A stretch of DNA of 64,000 nucleotides from Pseudobutyrivibrio xylanivorans (lineage in GTDB: Bacteria; Bacillota; Clostridia; Lachnospirales; Lachnospiraceae). The stretch covers positions 2,758,501 through 2,822,500 of the forward strand of contig NZ_CP043028.1 of the NCBI RefSeq assembly GCF_008935055.1, read 5' to 3'. Positions 9,872-18,143 of the stretch are shown piece after piece. Below the pieces are notes generated by a model. It was given only the letters and a program-made list of their open reading frames with translations. It was not told where the DNA came from and ran no database searches. Made by a program: the position numbers and the translations under genes. The stretch's first letter is position 1. Each line of letters begins with the position of its first letter.

Positions 9872-11804
9872 TCTTATGTTTATTATCTTTTGAATTTATA
9901 TTTTTGTTATTAGTCTTTGGTTTGTTTTTGCCGAAATCCTTAGTCTTATTATCCTTGGCTTTTGAGTCCTTTGCCTTAATATCCTTACCTTTGAATTCTC
10001 TTGCTTTAATCTTTCTAGGTGGAATCAGGCATTCCTCACCGAAACCAATTAAATCCTCTCTTCCAGCCTTCATCAGAGCCTCTTTTACAAGATCATAATT
10101 CTCCGGACGTTTATACTGAATCAAGGCACGTTGCATTGCCTTTTCATGAGGATTTTTGCAAACATAAACCGGCTTCATATCCCTAGGGTCGATTTCGGTG
10201 TAATACATAGTAGTTGAAATCGTACTTGGCGTTGGATAGAAATCCTGAACCTGTTCAGGTGATAAATGATGGTCTCGCAAATACTCAGCAAGAGCAATGG
10301 CATCATCAAGAGTTGAGCCCGGGTGAGAACTCATCAAATATGGCACCAAATATTGCTTTAGACCAAGCTCTTTATTTATCTTTGCATATTTATCGCAGAA
10401 TGCATTATAAACAGATATATCCGGTTTTCCAAGGTAAGAAAGTACGTTATTTGAAATATGCTCAGGAGCCACCTTAAGCTGACCACTGATATGATATTTG
10501 CAAAGGTCCCTTAAGAATGTATCATCCTTGTCGTACATTACATAATCAAATCGAACTCCAGAACGTACAAACACTTTCTTAACCTTAGGCAGCTTTCTAA
10601 GCTTGGTAAGGAGCTGTACATACTCCTTGTGGTCTACCTGAAGATTAGGACATTTAGTTGGAAAAAGGCACTGTCTGTTCATGCAGACGCCCTTCTCTAA
10701 CTGCTTCTTGCAGGATGGATTTCTAAAGTTGGCAGTCGGTCCTCCAACATCATGAATATATCCTTTGAAATCTGGATCCTGAGTAATAAGCTTTGCCTCT
10801 TCGACAATGGATTCCTGACTTCGAGACTGAATAATTCTTCCCTGATGAAAGGTCAACGCACAGAAGTTACATCCGCCAAAACAACCTCTATTACTAATCA
10901 ATGAAAACTTAACTTCTTTAATTGCAGGAATGCCACCATCCTTTTCATACATAGGGTGATAAGTGCGCATATATTCAATGGCGTAAACATCGTCCATCTC
11001 CTGTCTGCTCAAAGGCTTTTGTGGTGGATTTTGAACTACAAACATTGCTCCATCGTAGGTCTCAACCAGTTTCTTAGCAGTAAACGCATCCGTATTTACG
11101 TATTGAGTGTAAAAGCTTTTAGCATATTCTTTTTTGTCAGCCTTGATATCTTCATAGCTAGGAAGAATTATTGCATCCTCTGTAAAGGACTTATCTCTTG
11201 TTTTGAAGACGGTTCCATCCAAATAAGTGATATCCTTAACATCCATTCCAGAAGCAAGACAATCTGCTATTTCTACAATGGTACGCTCTCCCATTCCATA
11301 GGAGATAATATCAGCACCAGAATCCAAAAGAATAGAACGGCGAACCTTATTTGACCAATAATCGTAGTGTGCCAATCGTCTTAAGGATGCTTCAATCCCC
11401 CCAATGATAATTGGTTTGGTTTTGTATGTGTGACGAATCAAATTGCAGTAAACAATTGTTGCATAATCTGGACGAAGTCCAATTTTTCCACCTGGAGAAT
11501 AGTTATCAAAATCACGTCTATGCTTTGAAACACTGTAATGATTTACCATGGAATCCATGTTTCCAGCAGAAACAAAGAATCCATACTTTGGCTCACCAAG
11601 AATATTTATTGAATTATCATCCTTCCAATCTGGCTGGCCAATAAATCCAACAGAATACCCATGAAGCTCTAAGATACGACAGATAATAGCTGCACCAAAG
11701 GATGGATGATCAACATAAGCGTCTCCACAAACATAGACAAAATCAAGCTGATCTATGCCACGCTCCTTCATATCCTGTTTTGAAACTGGTAAAAATCTTT
11801 GCAT
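9840..11804 (-). CDS. ygiQ: YgiQ family radical SAM protein
   Basis: A 654-residue YgiQ/UPF0313 protein. It starts [20 protein letters not shown], with an AGAGG site just upstream, so I prefer 11804 to the longer frame at 11837. A B12-binding-like N-terminal region is followed by the radical SAM motif [19 protein letters not shown] near residue 310. The C-terminus from about residue 600 is a low-complexity, lysine-rich tail (repeats of KAKD and KDNK types) that may bind RNA. The cellular function is unknown. Its last 32 bases overlap the start of the pseudouridine synthase gene in another frame. A terminator for the upstream operon ends only about 10 bases before its start. Confidence 0.92.
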   Translation of the reverse strand: MQRFLPVSKQDMKERGIDQLDFVYVCGDAYVDHPSFGAAIICRILELHGYSVGFIGQPDWKDDNSINILGEPKYGFFVSAGNMDSMVNHYSVSKHRRDFDNYSPGGKIGLRPDYATIVYCNLIRHTYKTKPIIIGGIEASLRRLAHYDYWSNKVRRSILLDSGADIISYGMGERTIVEIADCLASGMDVKDITYLDGTVFKTRDKSFTEDAIILPSYEDIKADKKEYAKSFYTQYVNTDAFTAKKLVETYDGAMFVVQNPPQKPLSRQEMDDVYAIEYMRTYHPMYEKDGGIPAIKEVKFSLISNRGCFGGCNFCALTFHQGRIIQSRSQESIVEEAKLITQDPDFKGYIHDVGGPTANFRNPSCKKQLEKGVCMNRQCLFPTKCPNLQVDHKEYVQLLTKLRKLPKVKKVFVRSGVRFDYVMYDKDDTFLRDLCKYHISGQLKVAPEHISNNVLSYLGKPDISVYNAFCDKYAKINKELGLKQYLVPYLMSSHPGSTLDDAIALAEYLRDHHLSPEQVQDFYPTPSTISTTMYYTEIDPRDMKPVYVCKNPHEKAMQRALIQYKRPENYDLVKEALMKAGREDLIGFGEECLIPPRKIKAREFKGKDIKAKDSKAKDNKTKDFGKNKPKTNNKNINSKDNKHKNERTKNKRKR

Positions 11805-11814
11805 ATATACCTCT

Positions 11815-11856
11815 AAAAAAATTATGCCAACCTGCAAATACTAATAACAGGTTGGC
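11815..11856 (-). terminator. Intrinsic terminator of the yicC-coaD operon
   Basis: On the minus strand a 9-bp perfect stem (GCCAACCTG pairing with CAGGTTGGC, arms 11848-11856 and 11826-11834) is followed by ATAA and a run of seven T. It lies about 30 bases after the stop of the coiled-coil protein gene and ends just before the ygiQ ribosome site. Confidence 0.8.
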
Positions 11857-11885
11857 TAAAATTTTAAATTTACTAAATTACACAA

Positions 11886-12587
11886 TTACTCTTTGTTGAA
11901 GAATGTATCAGGAATATCAAGTGCCGGAACCTCTGGTTCCTCCTCCTGAGGTACAGACGCCGCAGCAGTCTGCTCAGAAACTGGTGTAGCCTCATTCTGA
12001 GAATCAAGACCAGCAGCTGGATCACTGTTTCCATCATTAAGAGAATCTGGAACAAGTGATGCTCTGTTTGCATCAACAGTGTCGAGATATTGCTGCATTG
12101 TTGCAAGGAATGTCTCGTTACGTGTACGTGTTGTCTCAATAGAATTTGCAAGGATTGACTGAATGTTTGCTAAAAGCTCATCTGTATATGCTATAGCACC
12201 CATACGAATATTGTTTGCATCCTCTGTTGCTCTGTCAATCTTCTCCTGAGCATTTTTCTGGGCAATAAGAATAACCTCGTTTGCCTGTGCATATGCCTGT
12301 TGCATAATCTGATGCTCTGAAACAAGCTCGTTAGTCTGAATTTGAGCCTGACTAATTATTTCCTCAGCCTTTGCTTTTGCGTCAGCAAGAATCTGCTCAC
12401 GGTTAGCAATCATACGCTGATATTTTCTGATTTCGTCTGGTGTCTTTGTACGAAGCTCTTGTAAAAGTGACTCAAGCTCATCCTTATTAACAACTATTTT
12501 ACTTGTAGAAAATGCAGATGGCTTGCAGTCATCAATGTATGCTTCAATTTCATCAATGATGTCTTCAATTTTGCTTGCGCTTGCCAT
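11886..12587 (-). CDS. Conserved coiled-coil protein, ATPase subunit H-like
   Basis: A 233-residue soluble protein with no recognised catalytic motif. Residues about 60-180 are a long, charged, alanine-rich coiled coil (for example ILADAKAKAEEIISQAQI and VILIAQKNAQEKIDRATED). An acidic, proline/alanine-rich low-complexity C-terminus from about residue 185 follows. Similar proteins beside coaD in Lachnospiraceae are often labelled vacuolar-ATPase subunit H-like or DivIVA-like, but this rests on coiled-coil similarity only. There is no signal peptide or membrane segment. It is the last gene before a terminator, 3 bases after coaD. A structural role in cell-pole or division organisation is speculation. 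Confidence 0.8.
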   Translation of the reverse strand: MASASKIEDIIDEIEAYIDDCKPSAFSTSKIVVNKDELESLLQELRTKTPDEIRKYQRMIANREQILADAKAKAEEIISQAQIQTNELVSEHQIMQQAYAQANEVILIAQKNAQEKIDRATEDANNIRMGAIAYTDELLANIQSILANSIETTRTRNETFLATMQQYLDTVDANRASLVPDSLNDGNSDPAAGLDSQNEATPVSEQTAAASVPQEEEPEVPALDIPDTFFNKE

Positions 12588-12590
12588 AAC

Positions 12591-13079
12591 TTAATTCTCC
12601 TTGTTTTTTAATTTAGCTTCAATAAGAGGAATGATTTCCGCTGGAACAAATGGACTAATATCTCCTCCGTAAGATGCAAATTCCTTTGCAACGGTAGAAC
12701 TTAAATAAGAATACTGTAAAGATGTTGTCATAAACAGTGTCTCAAGCTCTGGATATTGCACTTTATTTGACTGTGCTAACTGAATTTCATTTTCAAAATC
12801 AGTGACAGCTCTAAGACCTCTAATAATAACCTGAGCGTCTTTTTTCTTTGCAAAATCAACCAACAGACCGTCAAAGCATTCGACCTTGACATTGTCTAAA
12901 TTTTCAGTCAATTCCTTTATAATACTAACACGTTCAGGAGTAGAAAACAACGGATTTTTTTGGCTATTATTAAGAACTCCGACGATTAATTCATCACATA
13001 ATTTGCTTGCTCTTTTTATAATATCCAAATGTCCAAACGTGATTGGGTCAAAACTTCCAGGATAAATTGCTCTTTTCAT
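12591..13079 (-). CDS. coaD: Pantetheine-phosphate adenylyltransferase
   Basis: A 162-residue PPAT, which transfers AMP from ATP to 4'-phosphopantetheine in coenzyme A synthesis. The nucleotidyltransferase motif [16 protein letters not shown] (T/HxGH type) is at the N-terminus, with [19 protein letters not shown] in the middle and the family's [19 protein letters not shown] near the end. The length is normal. It follows rsmD by 1 base, a very common Firmicutes pairing. Confidence 0.97.
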   Translation of the reverse strand: MKRAIYPGSFDPITFGHLDIIKRASKLCDELIVGVLNNSQKNPLFSTPERVSIIKELTENLDNVKVECFDGLLVDFAKKKDAQVIIRGLRAVTDFENEIQLAQSNKVQYPELETLFMTTSLQYSYLSSTVAKEFASYGGDISPFVPAEIIPLIEAKLKNKEN

Positions 13080-13080
13080 T

Positions 13081-13632
13081 CTATGCCTTCTTTAAAAAAA
13101 TATGTTTATTGGTTTTGTAAATCTTTTCTTTAAGAATTTCAAAACCTAATTCGGGAATATAAGTAAAATCTGTTTCAAGACTTGCTTCTACAATAATCAC
13201 CGTGTCTAAGGAAACATATGCCTTATCTTTAAGACTTGTAAGAACCTGCTTTTCAATCTCCTTATTGTAAGGAGGATCCATAAAGATGAAATCAAATTCA
13301 CCATGTCCATTAAGCCGGCTAAGTGCTGATAAAACATCCTCAGAATACACCTTGCTGAAATCCTCGAATTTGGCCTTTGCAAGGTTTTTAGTGATGCATG
13401 CCAAAGCCTTCTTGTCCTTTTCTACAAATACGGCTTCACTAGCGCCTCTGCTGAGAGCTTCAATACCCATCTGTCCGCTTCCAGAAAATAAATCCAAAAA
13501 CGAACTATCAGGAATATCAAAAGCAATCATATTAAATAGTGTTTCTTTAATTCTATCAGAAGTAGGTCTTGTATCCATTCCCTCAGGAGTTTCAAGATTC
13601 ATACCTCTTTTAGAGCCTGAAATTATTCTCAA
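13081..13632 (-). CDS. rsmD: 16S rRNA guanine-N2 methyltransferase RsmD
   Basis: A 183-residue SAM-dependent methyltransferase that modifies guanine 966 (E. coli numbering) of 16S rRNA. The SAM-binding motif is [19 protein letters not shown] near residue 45, and the catalytic signature [14 protein letters not shown] is near 115. The N-terminal [18 protein letters not shown] is typical. It overlaps the end of pncC by 4 bases. Confidence 0.96.
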   Translation of the reverse strand: MRIISGSKRGMNLETPEGMDTRPTSDRIKETLFNMIAFDIPDSSFLDLFSGSGQMGIEALSRGASEAVFVEKDKKALACITKNLAKAKFEDFSKVYSEDVLSALSRLNGHGEFDFIFMDPPYNKEIEKQVLTSLKDKAYVSLDTVIIVEASLETDFTYIPELGFEILKEKIYKTNKHIFLKKA

Positions 13633-14114
13633 TGTAATTCCTCGTTTTTATTAATGCATTGTTCCAAAAGCTTAAAAGCCTCTTCTGTCGCAGCTTGACG
13701 AACTTCAGTCCTGCTACCCTTTAATCTGAGCTCTTTGACAATGCAATCATCATCTCCAAAGGCACAACCAATATATACCAATCCTACCGGCTTCGTAGGT
13801 GAACCGCCACCAGGACCAGCAATGCCTGTAGACGAAATGCCATAATCTGCCTTTGCTTTTTTTCTGACACCCTTTGCCATCTCAATTGCAGTTTCAAAGC
13901 TAACTGCTCCATGAGCCATCAAAGTGCCATCCTTTACGCCTAAATTTTTCATTTTGGCTTCGTTGGAATAAGTGACATATCCCTCATTAAAACAATCTGA
14001 GGCACCAGCCACATCCACTATAGAACTTGCAATCATCCCACCAGTGCAGGACTCGGCTGTAGCCACTGTCCTGCCGCTTTCGATAAGCCTTTGAAGGATT
14101 TCAGAAACCTGCAT
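13629..14114 (-). CDS. pncC: Nicotinamide-nucleotide amidohydrolase (CinA C-terminal domain)
   Basis: A 161-residue stand-alone CinA C-terminal domain that hydrolyses nicotinamide mononucleotide to nicotinate mononucleotide in NAD recycling. Signatures are VATAESCTGGMIASSIVDV and STGIAGPGGGSPTKPVGLVY. A frame open to 14195 exists, but the ATG at 14114 has a well-placed AGGAG site and shares one base with the pgsA stop codon. The N-terminal molybdopterin-like COG1058 domain of full CinA is absent. Confidence 0.92.
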   Translation of the reverse strand: MQVSEILQRLIESGRTVATAESCTGGMIASSIVDVAGASDCFNEGYVTYSNEAKMKNLGVKDGTLMAHGAVSFETAIEMAKGVRKKAKADYGISSTGIAGPGGGSPTKPVGLVYIGCAFGDDDCIVKELRLKGSRTEVRQAATEEAFKLLEQCINKNEELH

Positions 14115-14656
14115 TATTTCTGCTCCTTGAGAATATCGATATTCTGGTAAATGTAAATTACAAGTGAAAGAATTGTCATAACAAGAGCAACCCACTTAAA
14201 GATTTCTCCAAGCACCTGAAGCCATCCAAATGGAAGATTTGCTACTAGGATAACAATCATAATCATCTGTGTTGTAGTCTTAATCTTTCCGAAGATATTT
14301 GCAGCAATAACAAGACCATTCTCAGCAGCAATAAGTCTGAAACCTGAGATGATAAATTCTCTTGCGATGATAATAATTACATACCATGCAAATAGCTGCT
14401 TTGTTGAAATAAGGCAAATCATTGCAGAGCAGACGAGAAGCTTGTCTGCAAGTGGATCCATAAATTTGCCGAAGTTGGTAACAAGATTGTATTTACGTGC
14501 AATCTTGCCATCTGCCATATCGGTAAGTGATGCGACAACAAAAATGATGTCTGCAATAATTCTGAGCGCGATGCTGTCAGGATTAATTAGCATGAAAAAT
14601 ACGAAAAACGGAATTAAAATTACTCTTAGTAGTGTTAATTTGTTTGGTAAATTCAT
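14114..14656 (-). CDS. pgsA: CDP-diacylglycerol-glycerol-3-phosphate 3-phosphatidyltransferase
   Basis: A 180-residue integral membrane enzyme that makes phosphatidylglycerophosphate, the precursor of phosphatidylglycerol. The CDP-alcohol phosphotransferase motif is complete: DMADGKIARKYN followed by GKFMDPLADK (about residues 46-70). Several hydrophobic segments surround it. It starts inside the end of rimO (4-base overlap) and its stop overlaps the pncC start. Confidence 0.96.
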   Translation of the reverse strand: MNLPNKLTLLRVILIPFFVFFMLINPDSIALRIIADIIFVVASLTDMADGKIARKYNLVTNFGKFMDPLADKLLVCSAMICLISTKQLFAWYVIIIIAREFIISGFRLIAAENGLVIAANIFGKIKTTTQMIMIVILVANLPFGWLQVLGEIFKWVALVMTILSLVIYIYQNIDILKEQK

Positions 14657-15981
14657 AACTTCACATCTCCTATTAAATCATATTCATCAAAGCTATTAAC
14701 GGTAACCTCAACAAACTGTCCGCTAGTAAGCTCGGTGTCACTGTTAACAAAAATAAATCCATCAACTGATGGTGTATCTCGATATGTACGACCTACAAAA
14801 ACTCCATCCTCTGGGAGCTTGCCTTCAATGAAAACAGGAAGAGTTCTGCCGATATAATTCTGATTATTTGCCAGTGAGATTTCTTTCTGACAAAGCATAA
14901 CCTCTTCATGCCATTTTTGCTTCAAGTCCTCGTCAACCTGGTTATCCCATTTAGCAGCTACTGTGCCATCCTCTTGTGAATAAGGGAAAGCTCCGAGTCT
15001 ATCAAACTTCATATCTCTAATAAATTGGAGCAGCTCCTGATGCATCTCTTCAGTCTCACCAGGGAAACCACAAATTAAAGTAGTTCTAAGTGAGATGTCC
15101 GGCATTGCCTTGCGAAGCTTGGCAGCAATATTCATAATATCAGCCTTGTCTGTCTTGCGACCCATTTTCTTAAGGAGCTCGTCGTTACAGTGCTGAATAG
15201 GCATATCAATGTAGTGACAAATCTTTGGCTGTGAAGCCATACATTCTATAAGCTCATCAGTGATTTCTTCTGGATATGCATAGAGAATACGAATCCATCT
15301 GATACCATCGATTTCGCAAAGTTTATTCAAAAGCTCTGGAAGAGCCTTGCGACCATAAATATCAGTTCCATAGACAGTGGTTTCCTGAGCAACTAAAATA
15401 AGCTCCTTAACACCGTCCTCAGCAAGCTGCTTAGCTTCAACAAGAAGCTTTTCCATAGGAACAGAACGATAATCGCCACGAATATAAGGAATGATACAGT
15501 ATGTGCATCGCTTGTTGCAGCCCTCTGCAATCTTAAGATATGCAAAATGGCCGCCAGTGGTAAGCATACGCTTACCATCCTTCGGAAGACCTGTAAGTTC
15601 CTTTTTGTATACTGGCTTGATACCCTTATTAGCAAGAACCTCATCGATGGCAGGAATAAGCTCATCGTATGAATTTGTTCCGATAATTGCATCAACCTCA
15701 GGTAAATCTGCAAGGATTTCATCTGTAAAGCGCTGTGCAAGGCAGCCTGTCACGACAAGGGCCTTAAGCTTGCCAGATTCCTTGTAAGCACCCAAATCAA
15801 TAATGTTCTGAATGCTTTCCTCCATAGCATCAGCAATGAAAGAACAGGTATTAACAACAATAATATCTGCGTCAGCCTCGTCGTCGCAAATAGTATATCC
15901 ATGCTCCATTAAATCTCCGAGCATATGCTCAGAGTCAACAAGGTTCTTGTCGCAGCCAAGAGAAACAAATAAAACTTTCAT
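14653..15981 (-). CDS. rimO: Ribosomal protein S12 methylthiotransferase RimO
   Basis: A 442-residue radical SAM methylthiotransferase that modifies the conserved aspartate of ribosomal protein S12. It has an N-terminal UPF0004 domain (KVLFVSLGCDKNLVDSEHML, with three cluster cysteines), a radical SAM core with EGCNKRCTYCIIPYIRGDYR near residue 150, and a C-terminal TRAM domain (GRTLPVFIEG to the end). The CDKNLVDSE signature separates RimO from MiaB, which is encoded elsewhere in this window. Confidence 0.96.
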   Translation of the reverse strand: MKVLFVSLGCDKNLVDSEHMLGDLMEHGYTICDDEADADIIVVNTCSFIADAMEESIQNIIDLGAYKESGKLKALVVTGCLAQRFTDEILADLPEVDAIIGTNSYDELIPAIDEVLANKGIKPVYKKELTGLPKDGKRMLTTGGHFAYLKIAEGCNKRCTYCIIPYIRGDYRSVPMEKLLVEAKQLAEDGVKELILVAQETTVYGTDIYGRKALPELLNKLCEIDGIRWIRILYAYPEEITDELIECMASQPKICHYIDMPIQHCNDELLKKMGRKTDKADIMNIAAKLRKAMPDISLRTTLICGFPGETEEMHQELLQFIRDMKFDRLGAFPYSQEDGTVAAKWDNQVDEDLKQKWHEEVMLCQKEISLANNQNYIGRTLPVFIEGKLPEDGVFVGRTYRDTPSVDGFIFVNSDTELTSGQFVEVTVNSFDEYDLIGDVKL

Positions 15982-15984
15982 ATG

Positions 15985-16227
15985 TTAGTTGTTTGCATCC
16001 TCATTTACAATTTTGATTGCGCCTTCATTAAGCTCGTTTACAGCGATTGAAAGTGGCTTGTCGCCCTTGTGATAGTTAATAAGTGGCTCTGAACCATCGA
16101 TAATCTGACGAGCACGCTTTGCTGTAGCAGCAACGATTGTATAACGAGAGTTAACTACTGGCTCCTCTCCAACCTCTACATTTTCATTAACCTTTTCCAT
16201 AAGTTCTACATAAGATGGATGTATCAT
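15985..16227 (-). CDS. rpoZ: RNA polymerase omega subunit
   Basis: An 80-residue omega subunit, which helps assemble RNA polymerase around the beta-prime subunit. The N-terminal MIHPSYVELMEKV and the segment SRYTIVAATAKRARQIIDG are typical. It follows gmk by 2 bases, which is the standard gmk-rpoZ arrangement. Confidence 0.94.
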   Translation of the reverse strand: MIHPSYVELMEKVNENVEVGEEPVVNSRYTIVAATAKRARQIIDGSEPLINYHKGDKPLSIAVNELNEGAIKIVNEDANN

Positions 16228-16229
16228 AA

Positions 16230-16868
16230 TTAATTACTCCTTTCAAACATCTTTAATTGATTTTTCATTTCATTGATGGCTGAGGTGTTTCTATCAACCT
16301 TGAAATGCTCAGCCTGAATTATATTATGAACCTGATCAACTGCTCTTTCTAATGAGTCATTTATTATCAGGTAATCATACTTGTCCATGTACTCAGACTC
16401 CTTGCAAGAAATTGCAAGACGTTGCTTAATAACCTCAGGAGTCTCTGTCCCTCTTCCAACAAGGCGATTTTCCAATTCCTTTGCTGAAGGTGGCATTGTG
16501 AATAAAAGTAAGGCGTCAGGATACATTTCCTTAACCTGAAGAGCGCCCTGAATTTCAATTTCAAGAATAACATCCTTGCGTCGTTCAATGAGCTGCTCCA
16601 CGTAAGCCTTTGGAGTGCCATAAGAGTTGCCATTAAAGGTTGCATACTCAAGAAGCTCATTCTTCTCAATCATTTCATCAAACTCCTCACGAGTCTTGAA
16701 GAAATACTCTCTTCCGTCCTTTTCTCCTGAACGCATGCCACGTGTTGTGGCTGAAATGGAAAGATTATAATCATTTGGATGGGCTTCCAATAAATGCTTC
16801 ATAATTGTGCCTTTACCCGCTCCTGAAAAACCGGAAAGAACAATAACAAGCCCTTTATCATGCATCAT
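16230..16868 (-). CDS. gmk: Guanylate kinase
   Basis: A 212-residue kinase that phosphorylates GMP to GDP. The P-loop is VLSGFSGAGKGTIMKHLL at the N-terminus. GMP-binding residues lie in ATTRGMRSGEKDGREYFF and LLEYATFNGNSYGTPKAYVE. Two adjacent ATG codons (16868 and 16865) follow an AAGGAGG site, and I use the first. It overlaps remA by 11 bases, as in many Firmicutes where remA-gmk-rpoZ are linked. Confidence 0.96.
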   Translation of the reverse strand: MMHDKGLVIVLSGFSGAGKGTIMKHLLEAHPNDYNLSISATTRGMRSGEKDGREYFFKTREEFDEMIEKNELLEYATFNGNSYGTPKAYVEQLIERRKDVILEIEIQGALQVKEMYPDALLLFTMPPSAKELENRLVGRGTETPEVIKQRLAISCKESEYMDKYDYLIINDSLERAVDQVHNIIQAEHFKVDRNTSAINEMKNQLKMFERSN

Positions 16869-17121
16869 AATCGGATTCCTCCTTTATGGAATTTTCATTA
16901 ATTCTATTAGAAATTGTATCTGGCATAAGTGCGGATAAAACTACATGTGAATCACACACAATTACGCATCTTGTTCGACGCCCCTGTGTGGCATCGATAA
17001 TATTCCCTGCCTCCTTCGCATTTGCAATTATGCGTTTAGCAGGCGCAGAATCCGATGTTACCATAGAAACAATTTTTTTGCTATTAATAATATTACCAAA
17101 ACCTATATTTACAAAAGCCAT
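16858..17121 (-). CDS. remA: RemA/DUF370 family regulator
   Basis: An 87-residue protein of the DUF370 family. In Bacillus subtilis RemA is a DNA-binding protein that activates matrix and osmoprotection genes. Characteristic segments are VNIGFGNIINSKKIVSMVTS, APAKRIIANAKEAG and DATQGRRTRCVIVCDSHVVL. Its targets in this organism are unknown. It sits between yicC and gmk, the usual context for this family. Confidence 0.92.
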   Translation of the reverse strand: MAFVNIGFGNIINSKKIVSMVTSDSAPAKRIIANAKEAGNIIDATQGRRTRCVIVCDSHVVLSALMPDTISNRINENSIKEESDYDA

Positions 17122-17123
17122 GA

Positions 17124-18002
17124 TTATTCTATATTTTGAATTTGCTCCCTAACCTTTTCGATAAGTGTCTTCAATGTGATGCCAATATCAGCAATCTCAA
17201 CATCAGTAGACTTTGAAAGAATTGTATTTGCCTCTCGGTTAAGCTCCTGAGCAAGGAAATCAAGCTTTCTACCAACCTCTTTATCTAAATCAAAAACGCT
17301 TCTGGTTTCAGCAACATGGCTCTTTAAACGAACCATTTCCTCGTCTATGCAGATTTTATCTGCATAGAGAACAACTTCCTGAGCAATGCGATTCTCATCA
17401 ATATGATTGTCGTCTAAAAGCTCATGAACCTTTGTCAAAAGACGTGAGCGATATTCCTCTATAATCTTAGGACTACGAGCTTCCAGCTTCTCAACTAATG
17501 AGAACATTTCATCCATCTTTGACTTCAAATCAGTCTCAAGACGCTTTCCTTCTGCAATTCTTGACTGAACAAACTGCTCTATACAACCATCAAGTGCTGT
17601 TAAAACAAGCTCGCTAAGTGTATCCTCATCAGCGTCAATCTCTTCGATTTCGATAACGTCTGGAAGACGAGATATACTGCTGGCCTTCATGTCGTTATCA
17701 ATGCCGAGCTTCTCAGCCATGGCAGAAATTGATTCATAGTATTTTAAGGCAATTGCATCATTAATAGATACCTGATAGCAGGCATCAGAATGCTCATTTA
17801 GAGTAATATAAACATCAACTTTTCCCCTGAAAATACTTTCACTGATTTTGTTTCGAACTGTGCTCTCTAAGAAGTTGAGCTTCTTAGGAAGTTTAACATT
17901 AAGATCCAGATATCTGTGATTTACAGACTTCATCTCTATTGTTACTCGGGCATCCTTATTCTCAGCAACGCCCTTACCGTAACCTGTCATGCTTCGTACC
18001 AT
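17124..18002 (-). CDS. yicC: YicC family endoribonuclease
   Basis: A 292-residue YicC/YloC protein. The N-terminal domain begins MVRSMTGYGKG, and the C-terminal DUF1732 half ends in RANT-type residues (REANTILSKSTDVEIADIGI). E. coli YicC is an RNase involved in small-RNA turnover; the same activity here is inferred. It is the first gene of a ten-gene operon, with an AAGGAG ribosome site and a well-formed promoter upstream that overlaps the divergent rqcH promoter. Confidence 0.93.
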   Translation of the reverse strand: MVRSMTGYGKGVAENKDARVTIEMKSVNHRYLDLNVKLPKKLNFLESTVRNKISESIFRGKVDVYITLNEHSDACYQVSINDAIALKYYESISAMAEKLGIDNDMKASSISRLPDVIEIEEIDADEDTLSELVLTALDGCIEQFVQSRIAEGKRLETDLKSKMDEMFSLVEKLEARSPKIIEEYRSRLLTKVHELLDDNHIDENRIAQEVVLYADKICIDEEMVRLKSHVAETRSVFDLDKEVGRKLDFLAQELNREANTILSKSTDVEIADIGITLKTLIEKVREQIQNIE

Positions 18003-18052
18003 TTTAGTCTCCTTCGAGTACTACAATCGCAAACTACCCCACATTTACATAG

Positions 18053-18081
18053 TTGTTTTTAATTATAATTAAATGTATTAT
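18053..18081 (+). promoter_or_regulatory. rqcH promoter
   Basis: TTGTTT (18053-18058) and TATTAT (18076-18081) are spaced by 17 bases on the plus strand, about 55 bases before the rqcH start, which has its own AAGGAAGG ribosome site (about 18127-18134). It overlaps the oppositely directed yicC promoter almost completely. Confidence 0.6.
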
Positions 18082-18090
18082 AAGATGCAA
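18062..18090 (-). promoter_or_regulatory. yicC operon promoter
   Basis: TTGCAT (18085-18090) and TATAAT (18062-18067) are spaced by 17 bases on the minus strand, predicting a leader of about 50 bases to yicC. The two divergent promoters share about 20 bp, so polymerase bound at one should block the other. Confidence 0.7.
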
Positions 18091-18143
18091 GTGCAAAAGT
18101 CCGTAGACTTGTTGTACGCAGTCAATAAAGGAAGGTAAAAATC

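Noticed and set aside
10956..11354. 132-codon plus-strand frame opposite ygiQ
   Set aside because: Antisense to conserved radical SAM coding sequence, no ribosome site and no recognisable protein features.
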